DNA of 64,000 bases. Source: Aeromonas lacus. Lineage in GTDB: Bacteria; Pseudomonadota; Gammaproteobacteria; Enterobacterales; Aeromonadaceae. The notes below the pieces were generated by a model. It was not told where the DNA came from, did not search any database, and saw only the letters and a program-made list of their open reading frames with translations. Position numbers and translations under genes: made by a program. This document shows, piece after piece, positions 1-8,477 of this stretch. Numbering within the stretch: position 1 is the first letter of the stretch; every line of letters starts with the position of its first letter. The stretch lies in the NCBI RefSeq assembly GCF_000764665.1, contig NZ_JRGM01000147.1, positions 62,001 through 126,000 on the forward strand. The letters run 5' to 3'.

Positions 1-84
1 AAAACAAGCGCTCTCGTCCCTTCCTTCTCGCAGCATAGTGGCCAGCGTCTCGGCCCCCGCTTTGAAACTGGCAACATCAATCAT
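1..84 (-). CDS. Partial unidentified gene at window edge
   Basis: An open frame starts at the ATG at 84 and runs without a stop to the window edge (28 codons; N-terminus MIDVASFKAGAETLATMLRE). Its start overlaps the stop of the maf gene in an ATGA arrangement, which is typical of translational coupling, so it probably belongs to the same minus-strand flagellar transcript. Too little is visible to assign a family. In lateral flagellar loci this position commonly precedes the flagellin genes. Confidence 0.5.
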   Translation of the reverse strand, partial: MIDVASFKAGAETLATMLREGRDESACF

Positions 85-1367
85 CCGACAAACTCCTCGT
101 GATAGCGGGTACCCAGAATGCGAGCACCTTCACGACTGCTGTTTTTGAATACGACTTCTGGGTGGGTCTTGATATAGAGCTCCATATAGTTCAGATAGAT
201 ACAGAAGCTCAGCAGTGTTCTGACTGGCTGACCATGGCCATTTGGAACGGTACGGCGACCGTAACAGGCATATCCACCCAACACGCCGTCATCCCAGCCA
301 GTGTGACTTTTATCGCCCGGATAGGAGAAGTCGGCACCAAAGAGAGTCACTTGCCCAGCCCCCATTTTAACGGCCAGATCCGTTGCCGGATGAATCACGC
401 TGCCGCCAGTAAAGAGGCTAGCCCGCCGCAGTTTGCTGCTCAGTCTGGCATAGGTATCGAGCGCCTCATAAGCACCATAACGTGGCCCCTGCCAACTGGC
501 CAATACCCCATTATCAACCATGGGTATGTAGACCAGCTTGATATCATGAGACCAGTCAGGATGGAGGATACCACTGTGGATATTGCGATCCACGGTAACA
601 ACAATATCAGGCTTGATCCCATGCTCCAGCAGTGGTCGCAAGGCCGTATCGACACAGATATAGAGGGGCCGCTCAGCCCTCTCGCGAACCTGTTTCAGGC
701 GTGCAAAATGACCTGCTAATGTGGGGCCGGTTGCCAGCACATAAGCTTCTCTCCCTTTCATCGTTCCGAACAGCGCAGCAACATCCTGATCTTGCCGAAG
801 CAAGGCTAGGTTTTCATCAAAGCGCTTGAAGACCCACGCATCTTCGAACTCCCCATTTAGGACTTCACGTCTGCTCTGGATCAAGACCCGATCCCGGACC
901 TTGGCACTACGTTCGTCAGCCAGTTCCAGTTCTGCACTCAAAAACAGAAACGGGCTCATGACCAGCTCATTTTCTTCTGCAAGCAAGAGGTTCACTCTGG
1001 GGTCAGAAAGCCAGTCCAGCTGTTCCGTCAGGTGCAAGACCAGCGCAAAGATAGCGGAATTCATGATCTTGATATTCAGTCGCCGTAGCCGCTTGCGCTT
1101 CAGCAATACACGCGGGACATCACCAAGGCCGGTCCCATACAAGGTCAGCTCCGGCTCCTTGGCCGAAGACATAGCCGCAATCCGTTCAGCCTCCCGTATC
1201 CGGTCATGGCGACTGGTCAGTTGAATGCCATTGATAGCCAGAGTAGAACTGAGGCCTTCAACCAGTTCGGCAGGCACGCTGTTGACGTCCTGCTCTTGCA
1301 GGCAGGCCAAGACTGCAGGCCAGCGGCGGGCTATAAGCTCTGCGTGCTGGGGAAAATTGTCGATCAT
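81..1367 (-). CDS. maf-5: Motility accessory factor, Maf/DUF115 family (flagellin glycosylation)
   Basis: A 428-residue protein with a C-terminal MptE-like/DUF115 Rossmann domain. It has a glycine loop ATGPT at about 212-216, a VDTALRPLLEHGIKPDIVV segment at about 239-257, and a GADFSYPG motif near residue 350. Maf proteins are thought to transfer nonulosonic acids onto flagellins before secretion. The gene sits downstream of lfgL and the unnamed 1420-2421 gene, in the lateral flagellar transcript. In A. hydrophila a maf homologue linked to the lateral locus has been called maf-5; I apply that name from position and family, not from a sequence comparison. Glycan and acceptor are inferred. Confidence 0.8.
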   Translation of the reverse strand: MIDNFPQHAELIARRWPAVLACLQEQDVNSVPAELVEGLSSTLAINGIQLTSRHDRIREAERIAAMSSAKEPELTLYGTGLGDVPRVLLKRKRLRRLNIKIMNSAIFALVLHLTEQLDWLSDPRVNLLLAEENELVMSPFLFLSAELELADERSAKVRDRVLIQSRREVLNGEFEDAWVFKRFDENLALLRQDQDVAALFGTMKGREAYVLATGPTLAGHFARLKQVRERAERPLYICVDTALRPLLEHGIKPDIVVTVDRNIHSGILHPDWSHDIKLVYIPMVDNGVLASWQGPRYGAYEALDTYARLSSKLRRASLFTGGSVIHPATDLAVKMGAGQVTLFGADFSYPGDKSHTGWDDGVLGGYACYGRRTVPNGHGQPVRTLLSFCIYLNYMELYIKTHPEVVFKNSSREGARILGTRYHEEFVG

Positions 1368-1419
1368 GATGTGTTATGCCACTTGCAGAAGGGGATGAGA
1401 GAAAAAAGAAGATGTGGGC

Positions 1420-2421
1420 TTACGTCAGCAGAGCCACCACATTCTGGCGCGATACATTGGCCTGAGCCAGCAGACCAGACATGGTTCCCATAAAACCGCC
1501 ATCCTTTAGCTGTTCACTGAGCTTGCTCTGAAGCTGCTCAAGCTCCTGCTGTTTCATGTTCTGGCTGCGCGCCTTGACCCGATCGAGCTGCTTGACCATC
1601 CGCTGGCGGAACTGCTTCAGCTCCCGCACGGACTGTTCGATTTCCCCAAGCAATCTTTTCAGGCGCTGTTGCTCCTGTCGCAGCTCACCTTTGTCGATAC
1701 CTTCGCCAAGCAGGGTCAATTGCCCCGGCTTTGCCTTGAATTGCACCGGAACAGGGTTTCCGGCCGGAATGCGAATGCCTTCCCCACTGAGCAGAACAGG
1801 CTCGTCCAGTTTGCGTCGATGCAATTCCGGAACACTCAGTTCCAGCTTGCCCAACTCGTTGAGACGTGCCTGAATGTGCTCTTTGCGCAGAGCCCGATCG
1901 AGCCTGGATGCAACATCAGCCTCATTGGCTCCTGCTGGTAGGGTCACCTCGACGGCACTGGCAGTTTGCGGGAAAGAGAACACCAGACGCTCGGCACTTG
2001 CCTTGGGACTTAGCAGATCGAGCCGATCGGCGCTGTAATGCACCCGACTCTCGGCGGCCGAGGTCAACAGACGCGGCTTCAACTCCGAGGTCAGGGGCGC
2101 TTGTGGCCGGGTGAGTTTATCTTCCAGCTGCTTGAGGCGTGTCACCAGATCGCTGCCAGCCTCACGATGCTGACCCAGCTGTTGCTCCAGCCGCTTCAGC
2201 TCGCCCCAGACCTGGCTTAATGCCAGTTCACCACCCTGAGCGTGGGCAATTCGCTGCTGGGCCGTCCCGATCAGTGCCCAGCGATCGAGCCGGACAATAT
2301 TGGGTTGGCGCTCAACTTTTTTTGCCGGTCGGGATGTGTCCTGAGCAGTCAAGCGCCCGTGCAGCCGGGGCTGAGCGGGCGTCTCGGCCACACTGCCCGG
2401 ACGGGTTTGCTGAATCTGCAT
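1420..2421 (-). CDS. Flagellar locus protein with a flagellin-like C-terminal tail (possible LafW-like hook-associated protein)
   Basis: A 333-residue protein starting at the second ATG, which has AAGGAG just upstream; an ATG one codon earlier is too close to that site. The N-terminus is polar and Pro/Gln-rich, with a helical stretch near 45-100 and a strongly charged coiled-coil-like stretch near 245-310. The last residues, LLAQANVSRQNVVALL, closely resemble the D0 C-terminal helix of flagellins (AQAN-x-x-x-QNV-x-x-LL). It lies 21 bp after lfgL. E. coli Flag-2 has a LafW hook-associated gene at the corresponding place. I infer a secreted flagellar-axis or export-related role; identity with LafW is not proven. 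Confidence 0.55.
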   Translation of the reverse strand: MQIQQTRPGSVAETPAQPRLHGRLTAQDTSRPAKKVERQPNIVRLDRWALIGTAQQRIAHAQGGELALSQVWGELKRLEQQLGQHREAGSDLVTRLKQLEDKLTRPQAPLTSELKPRLLTSAAESRVHYSADRLDLLSPKASAERLVFSFPQTASAVEVTLPAGANEADVASRLDRALRKEHIQARLNELGKLELSVPELHRRKLDEPVLLSGEGIRIPAGNPVPVQFKAKPGQLTLLGEGIDKGELRQEQQRLKRLLGEIEQSVRELKQFRQRMVKQLDRVKARSQNMKQQELEQLQSKLSEQLKDGGFMGTMSGLLAQANVSRQNVVALLT

Positions 2422-2442
2422 CATGACTCCTTGCGCCTGACG

Positions 2443-3342
2443 TTATGGCATGTAGTTGAAGAGGCTCAATCCATTGACCTTGGCAAATGCCTGTTGCTGC
2501 ACTTGCAAGGCCATCAGCACATGGGCCTGCTGGGTAACGGCACTGGCATAGTCGAGGGACTCTATCTGATTGCTCACTTCCTTGCTATAGGTCCCCTTCT
2601 CGGTATGCCCCTCATCGACCTGATCAAGCAGGTTCATGCGGGCGCCGATGGTACTCACCATCTGGCTGATATCGTCCTGCAACACCTTGCTGCGATCCAG
2701 CATACTGCGCGCCTGATCGGCGGCATCGGGTGCTCCGCTCTCTATCGCGGCAACCATGGTATCGAGCTGCTTGAAGAAATCGCCGTTGTCGATGAACAGC
2801 TTGTCTGCCGTCTGGTTGAGACCGACCGTGACCCCCTTGGCGATGCTGACCTCACGCACCAAGGAATCGCCCTGATAGACGTAGTCACCGCTGGCATTTT
2901 TCACGAGAGTGGTCTGGTTGACCTGACTACCAGCAAACAGGCTGGAGCCACTCTCGTTGCGTGCATTGGCCAGATCGAACAGCCCCTCCTTGATGACACC
3001 GACTTCGGTCGCGATGGCGCGACGATCATCTTCTGACAAGGAGTCAGTTGCCGCGGTCTGGGTCAACTCGCGCAGCCGCATCAGCATATTGGTCATGGAC
3101 TCCAGCTGGATTTCACCCTGAGAGAGCTGGCTTTTGGCGTTGGCGATATTCTTCTGATACTGCTCCATCGCCACCTGCTCTTTCTTGAGTCCGAGCAGTT
3201 GCACGCTCCCCACCGGATCATCCGAAGGCTGCAGAATGCGCTTGTTTGAGGAGATCTGGCGATCGAGGCGAGCATACTCGCCGAAACCGTATTGCAGGTT
3301 ATCGAGCATGCTGAGCTGGATCTGGTTGGTACTGATGCGCAT
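2443..3342 (-). CDS. lfgL: Lateral flagellar hook-filament junction protein FlgL (HAP3)
   Basis: 299 residues from the ATG at 3342, which has GGAG five bases upstream; an in-frame GTG two codons earlier lacks spacing. The N-terminus MRISTNQIQLSML and the early conserved ILQPSDDPVGSVQ stretch are typical of FlgL and flagellins. The C-terminal amphipathic helix (ALQVQQQAFAKVNGLSLFNY) forms the other half of the D0 coiled coil. It joins FlgK to the flagellin filament. It follows lfgK with a 10-bp gap, inside the lfgB-L operon. Confidence 0.92.
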   Translation of the reverse strand: MRISTNQIQLSMLDNLQYGFGEYARLDRQISSNKRILQPSDDPVGSVQLLGLKKEQVAMEQYQKNIANAKSQLSQGEIQLESMTNMLMRLRELTQTAATDSLSEDDRRAIATEVGVIKEGLFDLANARNESGSSLFAGSQVNQTTLVKNASGDYVYQGDSLVREVSIAKGVTVGLNQTADKLFIDNGDFFKQLDTMVAAIESGAPDAADQARSMLDRSKVLQDDISQMVSTIGARMNLLDQVDEGHTEKGTYSKEVSNQIESLDYASAVTQQAHVLMALQVQQQAFAKVNGLSLFNYMP

Positions 3343-3352
3343 AGTCACTCCG

Positions 3353-4672
3353 TCAGAACATGTTCAGGATGGAATTGAAGAGCTGATCCGAGGTGCTAAT
3401 CACCTTGGCATTGGCCTGATAGACCTTGGTGTATGCCATGATCTTGACCCCCTCTTCATCAGTGTTGACCCCGCTTACACTGCTCAGCTTGGTAGCCAGC
3501 TGCTTCTCCATATTGGCATCAGCCTGCATGGTCGCCTTGGCCTGTCCGCTCTGCACCGCTATCCGGCCCAGCAGGGCGCTGTAGGCGTCATACTGGCCAT
3601 CTTTGATGGTGATTATCTCCTGCAGATTGCGGTTGTCGCCCTGCCCGCCCCCGGCCTTGGCAAAAGCGAGATGATCGCCGGTAAAGCCATCGGCAATCTT
3701 CAGGGTACCGGAAGGGTTGAGCGGGTCGTAACTGAACAGGGGTTTGCCCGGGTCACCATTAAGGTCAACACCGCCAGCCTGCTTGGCATTGAAGTCGTCG
3801 GCCAGCTTCTTTGCCATCTGGTTGAGTTCATCGCGCAGCGGACGCAGCACATTGGCACGGTAATCCATCACCCCGGCCAGAGTACCGCCATGCAGAGCGG
3901 GAACTTCGAAGGTCTGTGGGCCAAAACTGAGACTGAGCTTGTCACCGGCCAGCGAGAGCGTACTGCTGCTGCCGGCCAGAACCAGCGGTTGCCCCTGAGG
4001 CAGGCTGAGCGAGAAGGAACCATCGCTCTGCCGGTTGACCCTCACCTCCATATAGGTGGAAAGCTCACGCACGATCTGCTCACGACTGTCTTCCAGAGCG
4101 GATGTATTGACCCCCTTGGAGGCCTGCTCGCTGATCTGCGTATTGAGCTCGGCAATCTGCTTGAGATAGCTGTTGACCTGAGAAACCGTGCTGTTCAGCT
4201 GATCGTCGATCTGCTTCTCCTGAGTCATCATGCTCTCGTTCAGCTGGCCATAGCGGTTCGCCAACGCGCCAGCAGAGCTCACTATCTGGCTGCGCTGGGC
4301 CGGTGTTTCCGGGCTGTCGAGGGCCGCACTCAGGGAAGCGAAGAAGCTGTCCAGCCCCTTGGCGATGTTCATCGACTCGCTGCCCAGGAGCTGCTCGGTG
4401 GTATTGATGTACTGATGGAACGAGTAGGAGGCCCCGGTCGCGGAGCAGCTGCGCCAATGCTGGGAAACCAGATACTCATCCGTGATCCTGCGAACACCGG
4501 TTACCTCTACCCCCTGACCATTATCCAGCCGGCCAAAACCGGACAGGCTGCCCATCATGGCCTCCTGACGGCTGTAGCCGATGGTATTGACGTTGGCGAT
4601 ATTCTGGGCGGTCACATTCAACGCGATCTGTGCCGCGTTGAGTCCGCTAAAACCGATATTGAGCAGAGACAT
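3353..4672 (-). CDS. lfgK: Lateral flagellar hook-associated protein FlgK (HAP1)
   Basis: 439 residues. The N-terminus MSLLNIGFSGLNAAQIALNV and the QNIANVNTIGYSRQE rod-type motif identify the axial family. The C-terminus YTKVYQANAKVISTSDQLFN is the matching D0 helix. It caps the hook and connects it to FlgL. It is shorter than enterobacterial FlgK (about 547), as expected of lateral systems with reduced variable domains. The start overlaps the lfgJ stop as TGATG. Confidence 0.93.
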   Translation of the reverse strand: MSLLNIGFSGLNAAQIALNVTAQNIANVNTIGYSRQEAMMGSLSGFGRLDNGQGVEVTGVRRITDEYLVSQHWRSCSATGASYSFHQYINTTEQLLGSESMNIAKGLDSFFASLSAALDSPETPAQRSQIVSSAGALANRYGQLNESMMTQEKQIDDQLNSTVSQVNSYLKQIAELNTQISEQASKGVNTSALEDSREQIVRELSTYMEVRVNRQSDGSFSLSLPQGQPLVLAGSSSTLSLAGDKLSLSFGPQTFEVPALHGGTLAGVMDYRANVLRPLRDELNQMAKKLADDFNAKQAGGVDLNGDPGKPLFSYDPLNPSGTLKIADGFTGDHLAFAKAGGGQGDNRNLQEIITIKDGQYDAYSALLGRIAVQSGQAKATMQADANMEKQLATKLSSVSGVNTDEEGVKIMAYTKVYQANAKVISTSDQLFNSILNMF

Positions 4673-5070
4673 CAGTCACCTTTCCTCATTTTTACCGTGT
4701 TCAGAGGCTGACTGAAGGCAGCCAGGGTCTGTGATTCTGAAGCGACCGCCTGGTCGGCATTCTTTAATGTCGGTGCCAACTGGCTGACCATCTGCTCTTT
4801 AAGGCCGATCCCGCCGCGCTTGACCAGGCTCATCGCCAGCTGGCTGTCATACATATCGCGATAGAGATCCTGCCCCTTGATGAGCTTGTCATCCTCATCC
4901 TGCAGGGCGTCACTGGCCGAGCGCATATGCTTGAGCACTGTCTGCAGAAAGCTCACTTCGAACTGACCGGCTACGGCATCGAGCGCGGCACGCTGATCCG
5001 GGTTGCTCTTGATCTGCTGAAGTTCATTGAGATCCTGGTAAAAACCAGGTTCCGAAGTTATTCGGGTCAT
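4672..5070 (-). CDS. lfgJ: Short FlgJ: rod-assembly domain without peptidoglycan hydrolase
   Basis: Only 132 residues. It carries the N-terminal rod-binding domain: VAGQFEVSFLQTVLKHMRSA, then DDKLIKGQDLYRDMYDSQLA and MSLVKRGGIGLKEQM. The C-terminal muramidase domain of the roughly 313-residue enterobacterial FlgJ is absent, and the frame is intact, so this is a single-domain form rather than a frameshift. It is expected to act as rod scaffold/cap in the periplasm, with wall opening by a separate enzyme. It is flanked by lfgI and lfgK in one operon. Confidence 0.88.
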   Translation of the reverse strand: MTRITSEPGFYQDLNELQQIKSNPDQRAALDAVAGQFEVSFLQTVLKHMRSASDALQDEDDKLIKGQDLYRDMYDSQLAMSLVKRGGIGLKEQMVSQLAPTLKNADQAVASESQTLAAFSQPLNTVKMRKGD

Positions 5071-5078
5071 AGAGATCC

Positions 5079-6185
5079 TTAGATGACCACCAGCTCTCCC
5101 TCGAGGGCACCAGCCTCATCGAGCGCCTGCAAAATGGCCATAACATCATCGGGCGTTGCCCCAAGCGAGTTGACGGCCTTGACGATCACCTCAAGCGAAG
5201 TGCCATCAGGCCAGACAAACATGTTGTTTCGTTCGCGATCCACCTGGATCTTCGAGTTGGGGGTCGTGGTGGTCTGTCCGTTGGAGAAGGCATTGGGCTG
5301 GCTGACTGTCTGGCTCTCACCAATGGTCACCGTCAAGCTGCCGTGGCTGACCGCCGCCTTGTGCACCTTGACCCCCTGCCCCATTACCACGGTACCGGTA
5401 CGGCTGTTGAATACCACCTTGGGTCGCTCCTGCCCCATGTCGACCTGCACGTCCTGCAGCAATGCCATGAACGAAATGCGTTGGCTTTCGTCACGGGGGG
5501 CTGCAATCTGAATGCGTCCGGCACTGACCGCTTTGGCAACCGGTCCCAGCTGGTGATTGATGGCCCGCTCCACATTGCGGGCCGTCTTGAAGTTGGGCTG
5601 ATGCAGATTGAGCGTCACTTCGGGCTTGTCGGCAAAATTGCTGGCAACTTCCCGCTCAATGATGGCGCCATTGGGAATGATCCCCGCCGTCGGTACGTTG
5701 ATGGTCACCGAAGAGCCGGATTGGCCCTCGGCCTTGACCCCGGCCACCACCAGATTGCCCTGGGCCACCGCATACACTTCACCATCGATGCCGCGCAAGG
5801 GGGTCAACAGCAGCGAGCCGCCACGCAGACTCTTGGCATCGCCAATCGAGGTGACGGTTACATCCACCAGCTGCCCCTTGCCAGCCAGCGCCGGCAGGGT
5901 TGCCTGCACCGATACCGCCGCGACGTTCTTGAGCTTGGGGTCGATATCATCCGGCAGTTGCACGCCAAACTGCTTGAGCATGTTGGCCATCGACTGACCG
6001 GTAAACTTCACCTGGCTCTTGTCGCCGGTGCCGGACAAACCCACCACCAGACCATAACCCACCAGCTGGTTGGTTCGCATCCCCTGCACGTCGGCAATAT
6101 CAAGCAGTGACCGCTTGGCTGCAGGAGCGGCATTCGCCCACCATGGCAGGCAGAGGCAAAGCAGGGCGATAACCCATCTGTTCAT
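5079..6185 (-). CDS. lfgI: Lateral flagellar P-ring protein FlgI
   Basis: 368 residues from the ATG at 6185, chosen because it gives a clean signal peptide ([19 protein letters not shown]) followed by the family start [20 protein letters not shown]. The family signature [12 protein letters not shown] and the late segment [14 protein letters not shown] are present. It polymerises in the peptidoglycan layer as the P ring around the rod. The start lies 9 bp after the lfgH stop. Confidence 0.94.
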   Translation of the reverse strand: MNRWVIALLCLCLPWWANAAPAAKRSLLDIADVQGMRTNQLVGYGLVVGLSGTGDKSQVKFTGQSMANMLKQFGVQLPDDIDPKLKNVAAVSVQATLPALAGKGQLVDVTVTSIGDAKSLRGGSLLLTPLRGIDGEVYAVAQGNLVVAGVKAEGQSGSSVTINVPTAGIIPNGAIIEREVASNFADKPEVTLNLHQPNFKTARNVERAINHQLGPVAKAVSAGRIQIAAPRDESQRISFMALLQDVQVDMGQERPKVVFNSRTGTVVMGQGVKVHKAAVSHGSLTVTIGESQTVSQPNAFSNGQTTTTPNSKIQVDRERNNMFVWPDGTSLEVIVKAVNSLGATPDDVMAILQALDEAGALEGELVVI

Positions 6186-6193
6186 GTAAGACC

Positions 6194-6865
6194 TCAAAAC
6201 GGTGCAAATGCGGAGCTGAAGAAGCGCCCCAGCCAACCCATCTGGTTGCTGTCGGCAAGCGCACCACGACCGGCATAAGTGATACGGGCATCGGCGATAC
6301 GCTGAGAGGAGATCCGGTTGCTCTGGTCGATATCCTCAACCCGCACCATACCGCCCAGACGGATGTACTCATCACCCTGATTAAGACGGATCCACTTCTC
6401 GCCGCGGATACCGAGCACGCCATTGGGCATTACTTCGGCCACCGTCACCGTGATGGAGCCGGCCAGGGTATTCTGCTGGCTGGATGTCGCACCGCCATCA
6501 AAATCCCGGTCGGCACTGAGGGTCGCCCCCCAGTCAGGACGCAGTTTGCCACCAATGGAAGGGGCCGGCACATTCATGCTGCTGTTCTTGCTCATGCTGG
6601 TGTTGGCTTTCTTGCTCGACTGGGTACGCTCTTCCAGCACCACGGTCAGAATGTCGCCGATACGATAGGCGCGACGATCCTGAAACAGGGTCATCATGTA
6701 GTCGCCACGATAGAGACTGCCATCTTCCCCCCGGGCCGAGGCAGACTGCATGGGGCGTGAAGGCGCCCACTTCTCCTCGCCCGGTTCCGGAGCCTTGAGC
6801 TCATAGGTCGCGCAGCCACCCAACAACAGCACGACCCACAGGTAACGCCACATCATCTTCATCAT
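6194..6865 (-). CDS. lfgH: Lateral flagellar L-ring lipoprotein FlgH
   Basis: About 223 residues. A short hydrophobic signal ends in a lipobox LLLGGC, with the acylated Cys near residue 18. Conserved FlgH segments include [43 protein letters not shown] and the end [22 protein letters not shown]-like tail. It is secreted and lipidated to form the outer-membrane L ring. Several ATGs lie at the start; the one at 6865 overlaps the lfgG stop as TGATG. Confidence 0.92.
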   Translation of the reverse strand: MMKMMWRYLWVVLLLGGCATYELKAPEPGEEKWAPSRPMQSASARGEDGSLYRGDYMMTLFQDRRAYRIGDILTVVLEERTQSSKKANTSMSKNSSMNVPAPSIGGKLRPDWGATLSADRDFDGGATSSQQNTLAGSITVTVAEVMPNGVLGIRGEKWIRLNQGDEYIRLGGMVRVEDIDQSNRISSQRIADARITYAGRGALADSNQMGWLGRFFSSAFAPF

Positions 6866-7650
6866 CACAGCGCTTGAGTGACAAACTTGAGCATCTGGTC
6901 GGCGGAAGAGACCACCTTGGCATTCATCTCGTAGGCTCGCTGGGTGGTGATCATGTCCACCATCTCCTCCACCACGTTGACGTTGGAGCTCTCCAGCGTG
7001 AACTGCTTGATGGCCCCCATCGCCTCTTCGCCGGGCACACCTTCGATGGCTTCACCGGATGCGCCGGTCGCGCGATAGAGGTTGCCACCGAGCGCCTCGA
7101 GACCGGCCGGGTTGGAGAAGTTGGTCAGAGTGATGCGTCCCAGCTCCACATTCTCCTGCTGACCCGGCAAGGTGGCACTTACTGTACCGTCGGTACCGAT
7201 GGAGATCTTGGTGGCATTGTCCGGGATCTGGATCTGCGGCTGCATCGGCAGACCGTCGGCGTTGACCAGCATCCCTTCCGCGTTGCGATGCCACTGACCA
7301 TTGCGGGTGTAGGCAGTCTCGCCATCGGGGCGCTCGACACTGAAGAAGCCGGCGCCGACCACAGCCATATCCAGCTCCTGGTTGGTGTTCTGGAACTGAC
7401 CCGGGGTAAAGACCTTCTGGGTGCCGACCACACGCACACCGTTACCCATCTGGATGCCGATGGGCGAGAGGTTCTGCTGATCCTGCTGGGCCCCCGGCTG
7501 GCGCTGTACCTGATAGAACAGATCTTCAAAGGCAACCCGATCACGCTTGAAACCAACCGTGTTGACGTTGGCCAGGTTGTTGGAAATGCTGGCCATCTTG
7601 GCATCTTGGGCCGACAGACCCGTTTTGCTTACCCAAAGTGCTGCATGCAT
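6865..7650 (-). CDS. lfgG: Lateral flagellar distal rod protein FlgG
   Basis: 261 residues from the ATG at 7650, which is preceded by GGAGAG and gives the usual family length; the frame is open further upstream but that part is not conserved. The N-terminus MHAALWVSKTGLSAQDAKM, the motif ISNNLANVNTVGFKRDRVAF and the C-terminus TTQRAYEMNAKVVSSADQML are diagnostic. It builds the distal rod that crosses the P and L rings. Its stop is coupled to lfgH. Confidence 0.94.
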   Translation of the reverse strand: MHAALWVSKTGLSAQDAKMASISNNLANVNTVGFKRDRVAFEDLFYQVQRQPGAQQDQQNLSPIGIQMGNGVRVVGTQKVFTPGQFQNTNQELDMAVVGAGFFSVERPDGETAYTRNGQWHRNAEGMLVNADGLPMQPQIQIPDNATKISIGTDGTVSATLPGQQENVELGRITLTNFSNPAGLEALGGNLYRATGASGEAIEGVPGEEAMGAIKQFTLESSNVNVVEEMVDMITTQRAYEMNAKVVSSADQMLKFVTQAL

Positions 7651-7732
7651 CTTTGTCTCTCCACCTGATTCATTCGGATGCCGAAGCACCTCTCAGCGGG
7701 ACGATGCACCAAACCGCTCGTCCCGTTCATGA

Positions 7733-8467
7733 TTAACCCTGACCGGAAATCAGCCGGGCCCCTTGTCTGGCCTGCTCGTCCGCGGTCTTCATCAGTTTGA
7801 CCTGCAGCTCGAAGTTGCGGGTCAGCGACATGCTGCTGATCAGCTCGTCGACCGCATTCACGTTCGCCCCCTCCAGAAAACCGGAGGCCAGTACGACCTG
7901 CTCGCTGGTCTCGGCATCGCCACCCTGCCGCAGGCGGAAGAGGCCATCCTGCCCCTTGACCAGCTCGGCAGGATCCGGGTTGACCAGTTTGAGGCGCCCC
8001 ACGTCGAGACGGGCGCCACCGCCGGGCGGCGTGATGCTGAGCGAACCATCCTTGCCAAAACTGAGATCCCGATAGGCAGGAAGTACCATTTCCCCACCAT
8101 CGCCTAGTACAGGACGACCGTTGAGGGTCAACAGCCCGTCAGCATCGCTCTCCAGATTGCCGGCCCGGGTGTAGGCCTCTTTGCCATCTGCGGTCTGCAC
8201 CGTGATAAAGCCTTCACCGCGAATGGCCACGTCCAGCTTGCGCCCGGTCTGCATCAGCGCGCCCGGCTTGAAGTCGGTCCCGGCCATCTCTTCGCGAGCC
8301 ATGACCCGGCTGGGGTAACCATCACCGCTCAGGGCATAGGCCGACACCCGCTCGAAGTCAGCCCGAAAGCCGGCGGTGTTGACGTTGGCCAGGTTATTGG
8401 CCCGGATTTGCTGGGCCATCAGGGTATGTTGCGCCCCTGACATGGCGGTATAGATAAGCTTTTCCAC
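7733..8467 (-). CDS. lfgF: Lateral flagellar proximal rod protein FlgF
   Basis: 244 residues starting at a GTG (MEKLIYTAMSGAQHTLMAQQ). It has the axial motif IRANNLANVNTAGFRADFER and a C-terminal ELISSMSLTRNFELQVKLM helix. It is the proximal rod subunit exported by the lateral type III apparatus. It lies 10 bp after lfgE and 82 bp before the lfgG start; that spacer contains the lfgG ribosome-binding site and nothing else I can identify. Confidence 0.92.
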   Translation of the reverse strand: MEKLIYTAMSGAQHTLMAQQIRANNLANVNTAGFRADFERVSAYALSGDGYPSRVMAREEMAGTDFKPGALMQTGRKLDVAIRGEGFITVQTADGKEAYTRAGNLESDADGLLTLNGRPVLGDGGEMVLPAYRDLSFGKDGSLSITPPGGGARLDVGRLKLVNPDPAELVKGQDGLFRLRQGGDAETSEQVVLASGFLEGANVNAVDELISSMSLTRNFELQVKLMKTADEQARQGARLISGQG

Positions 8468-8477
8468 GGATCAGCCC

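Noticed and set aside
3185-4711. A 508-codon plus-strand frame over lfgK/lfgJ
   Set aside because: It lies antisense to clearly conserved flagellar genes and is a by-product of their GC-rich codon use; the translation resembles no known protein and has no start context.
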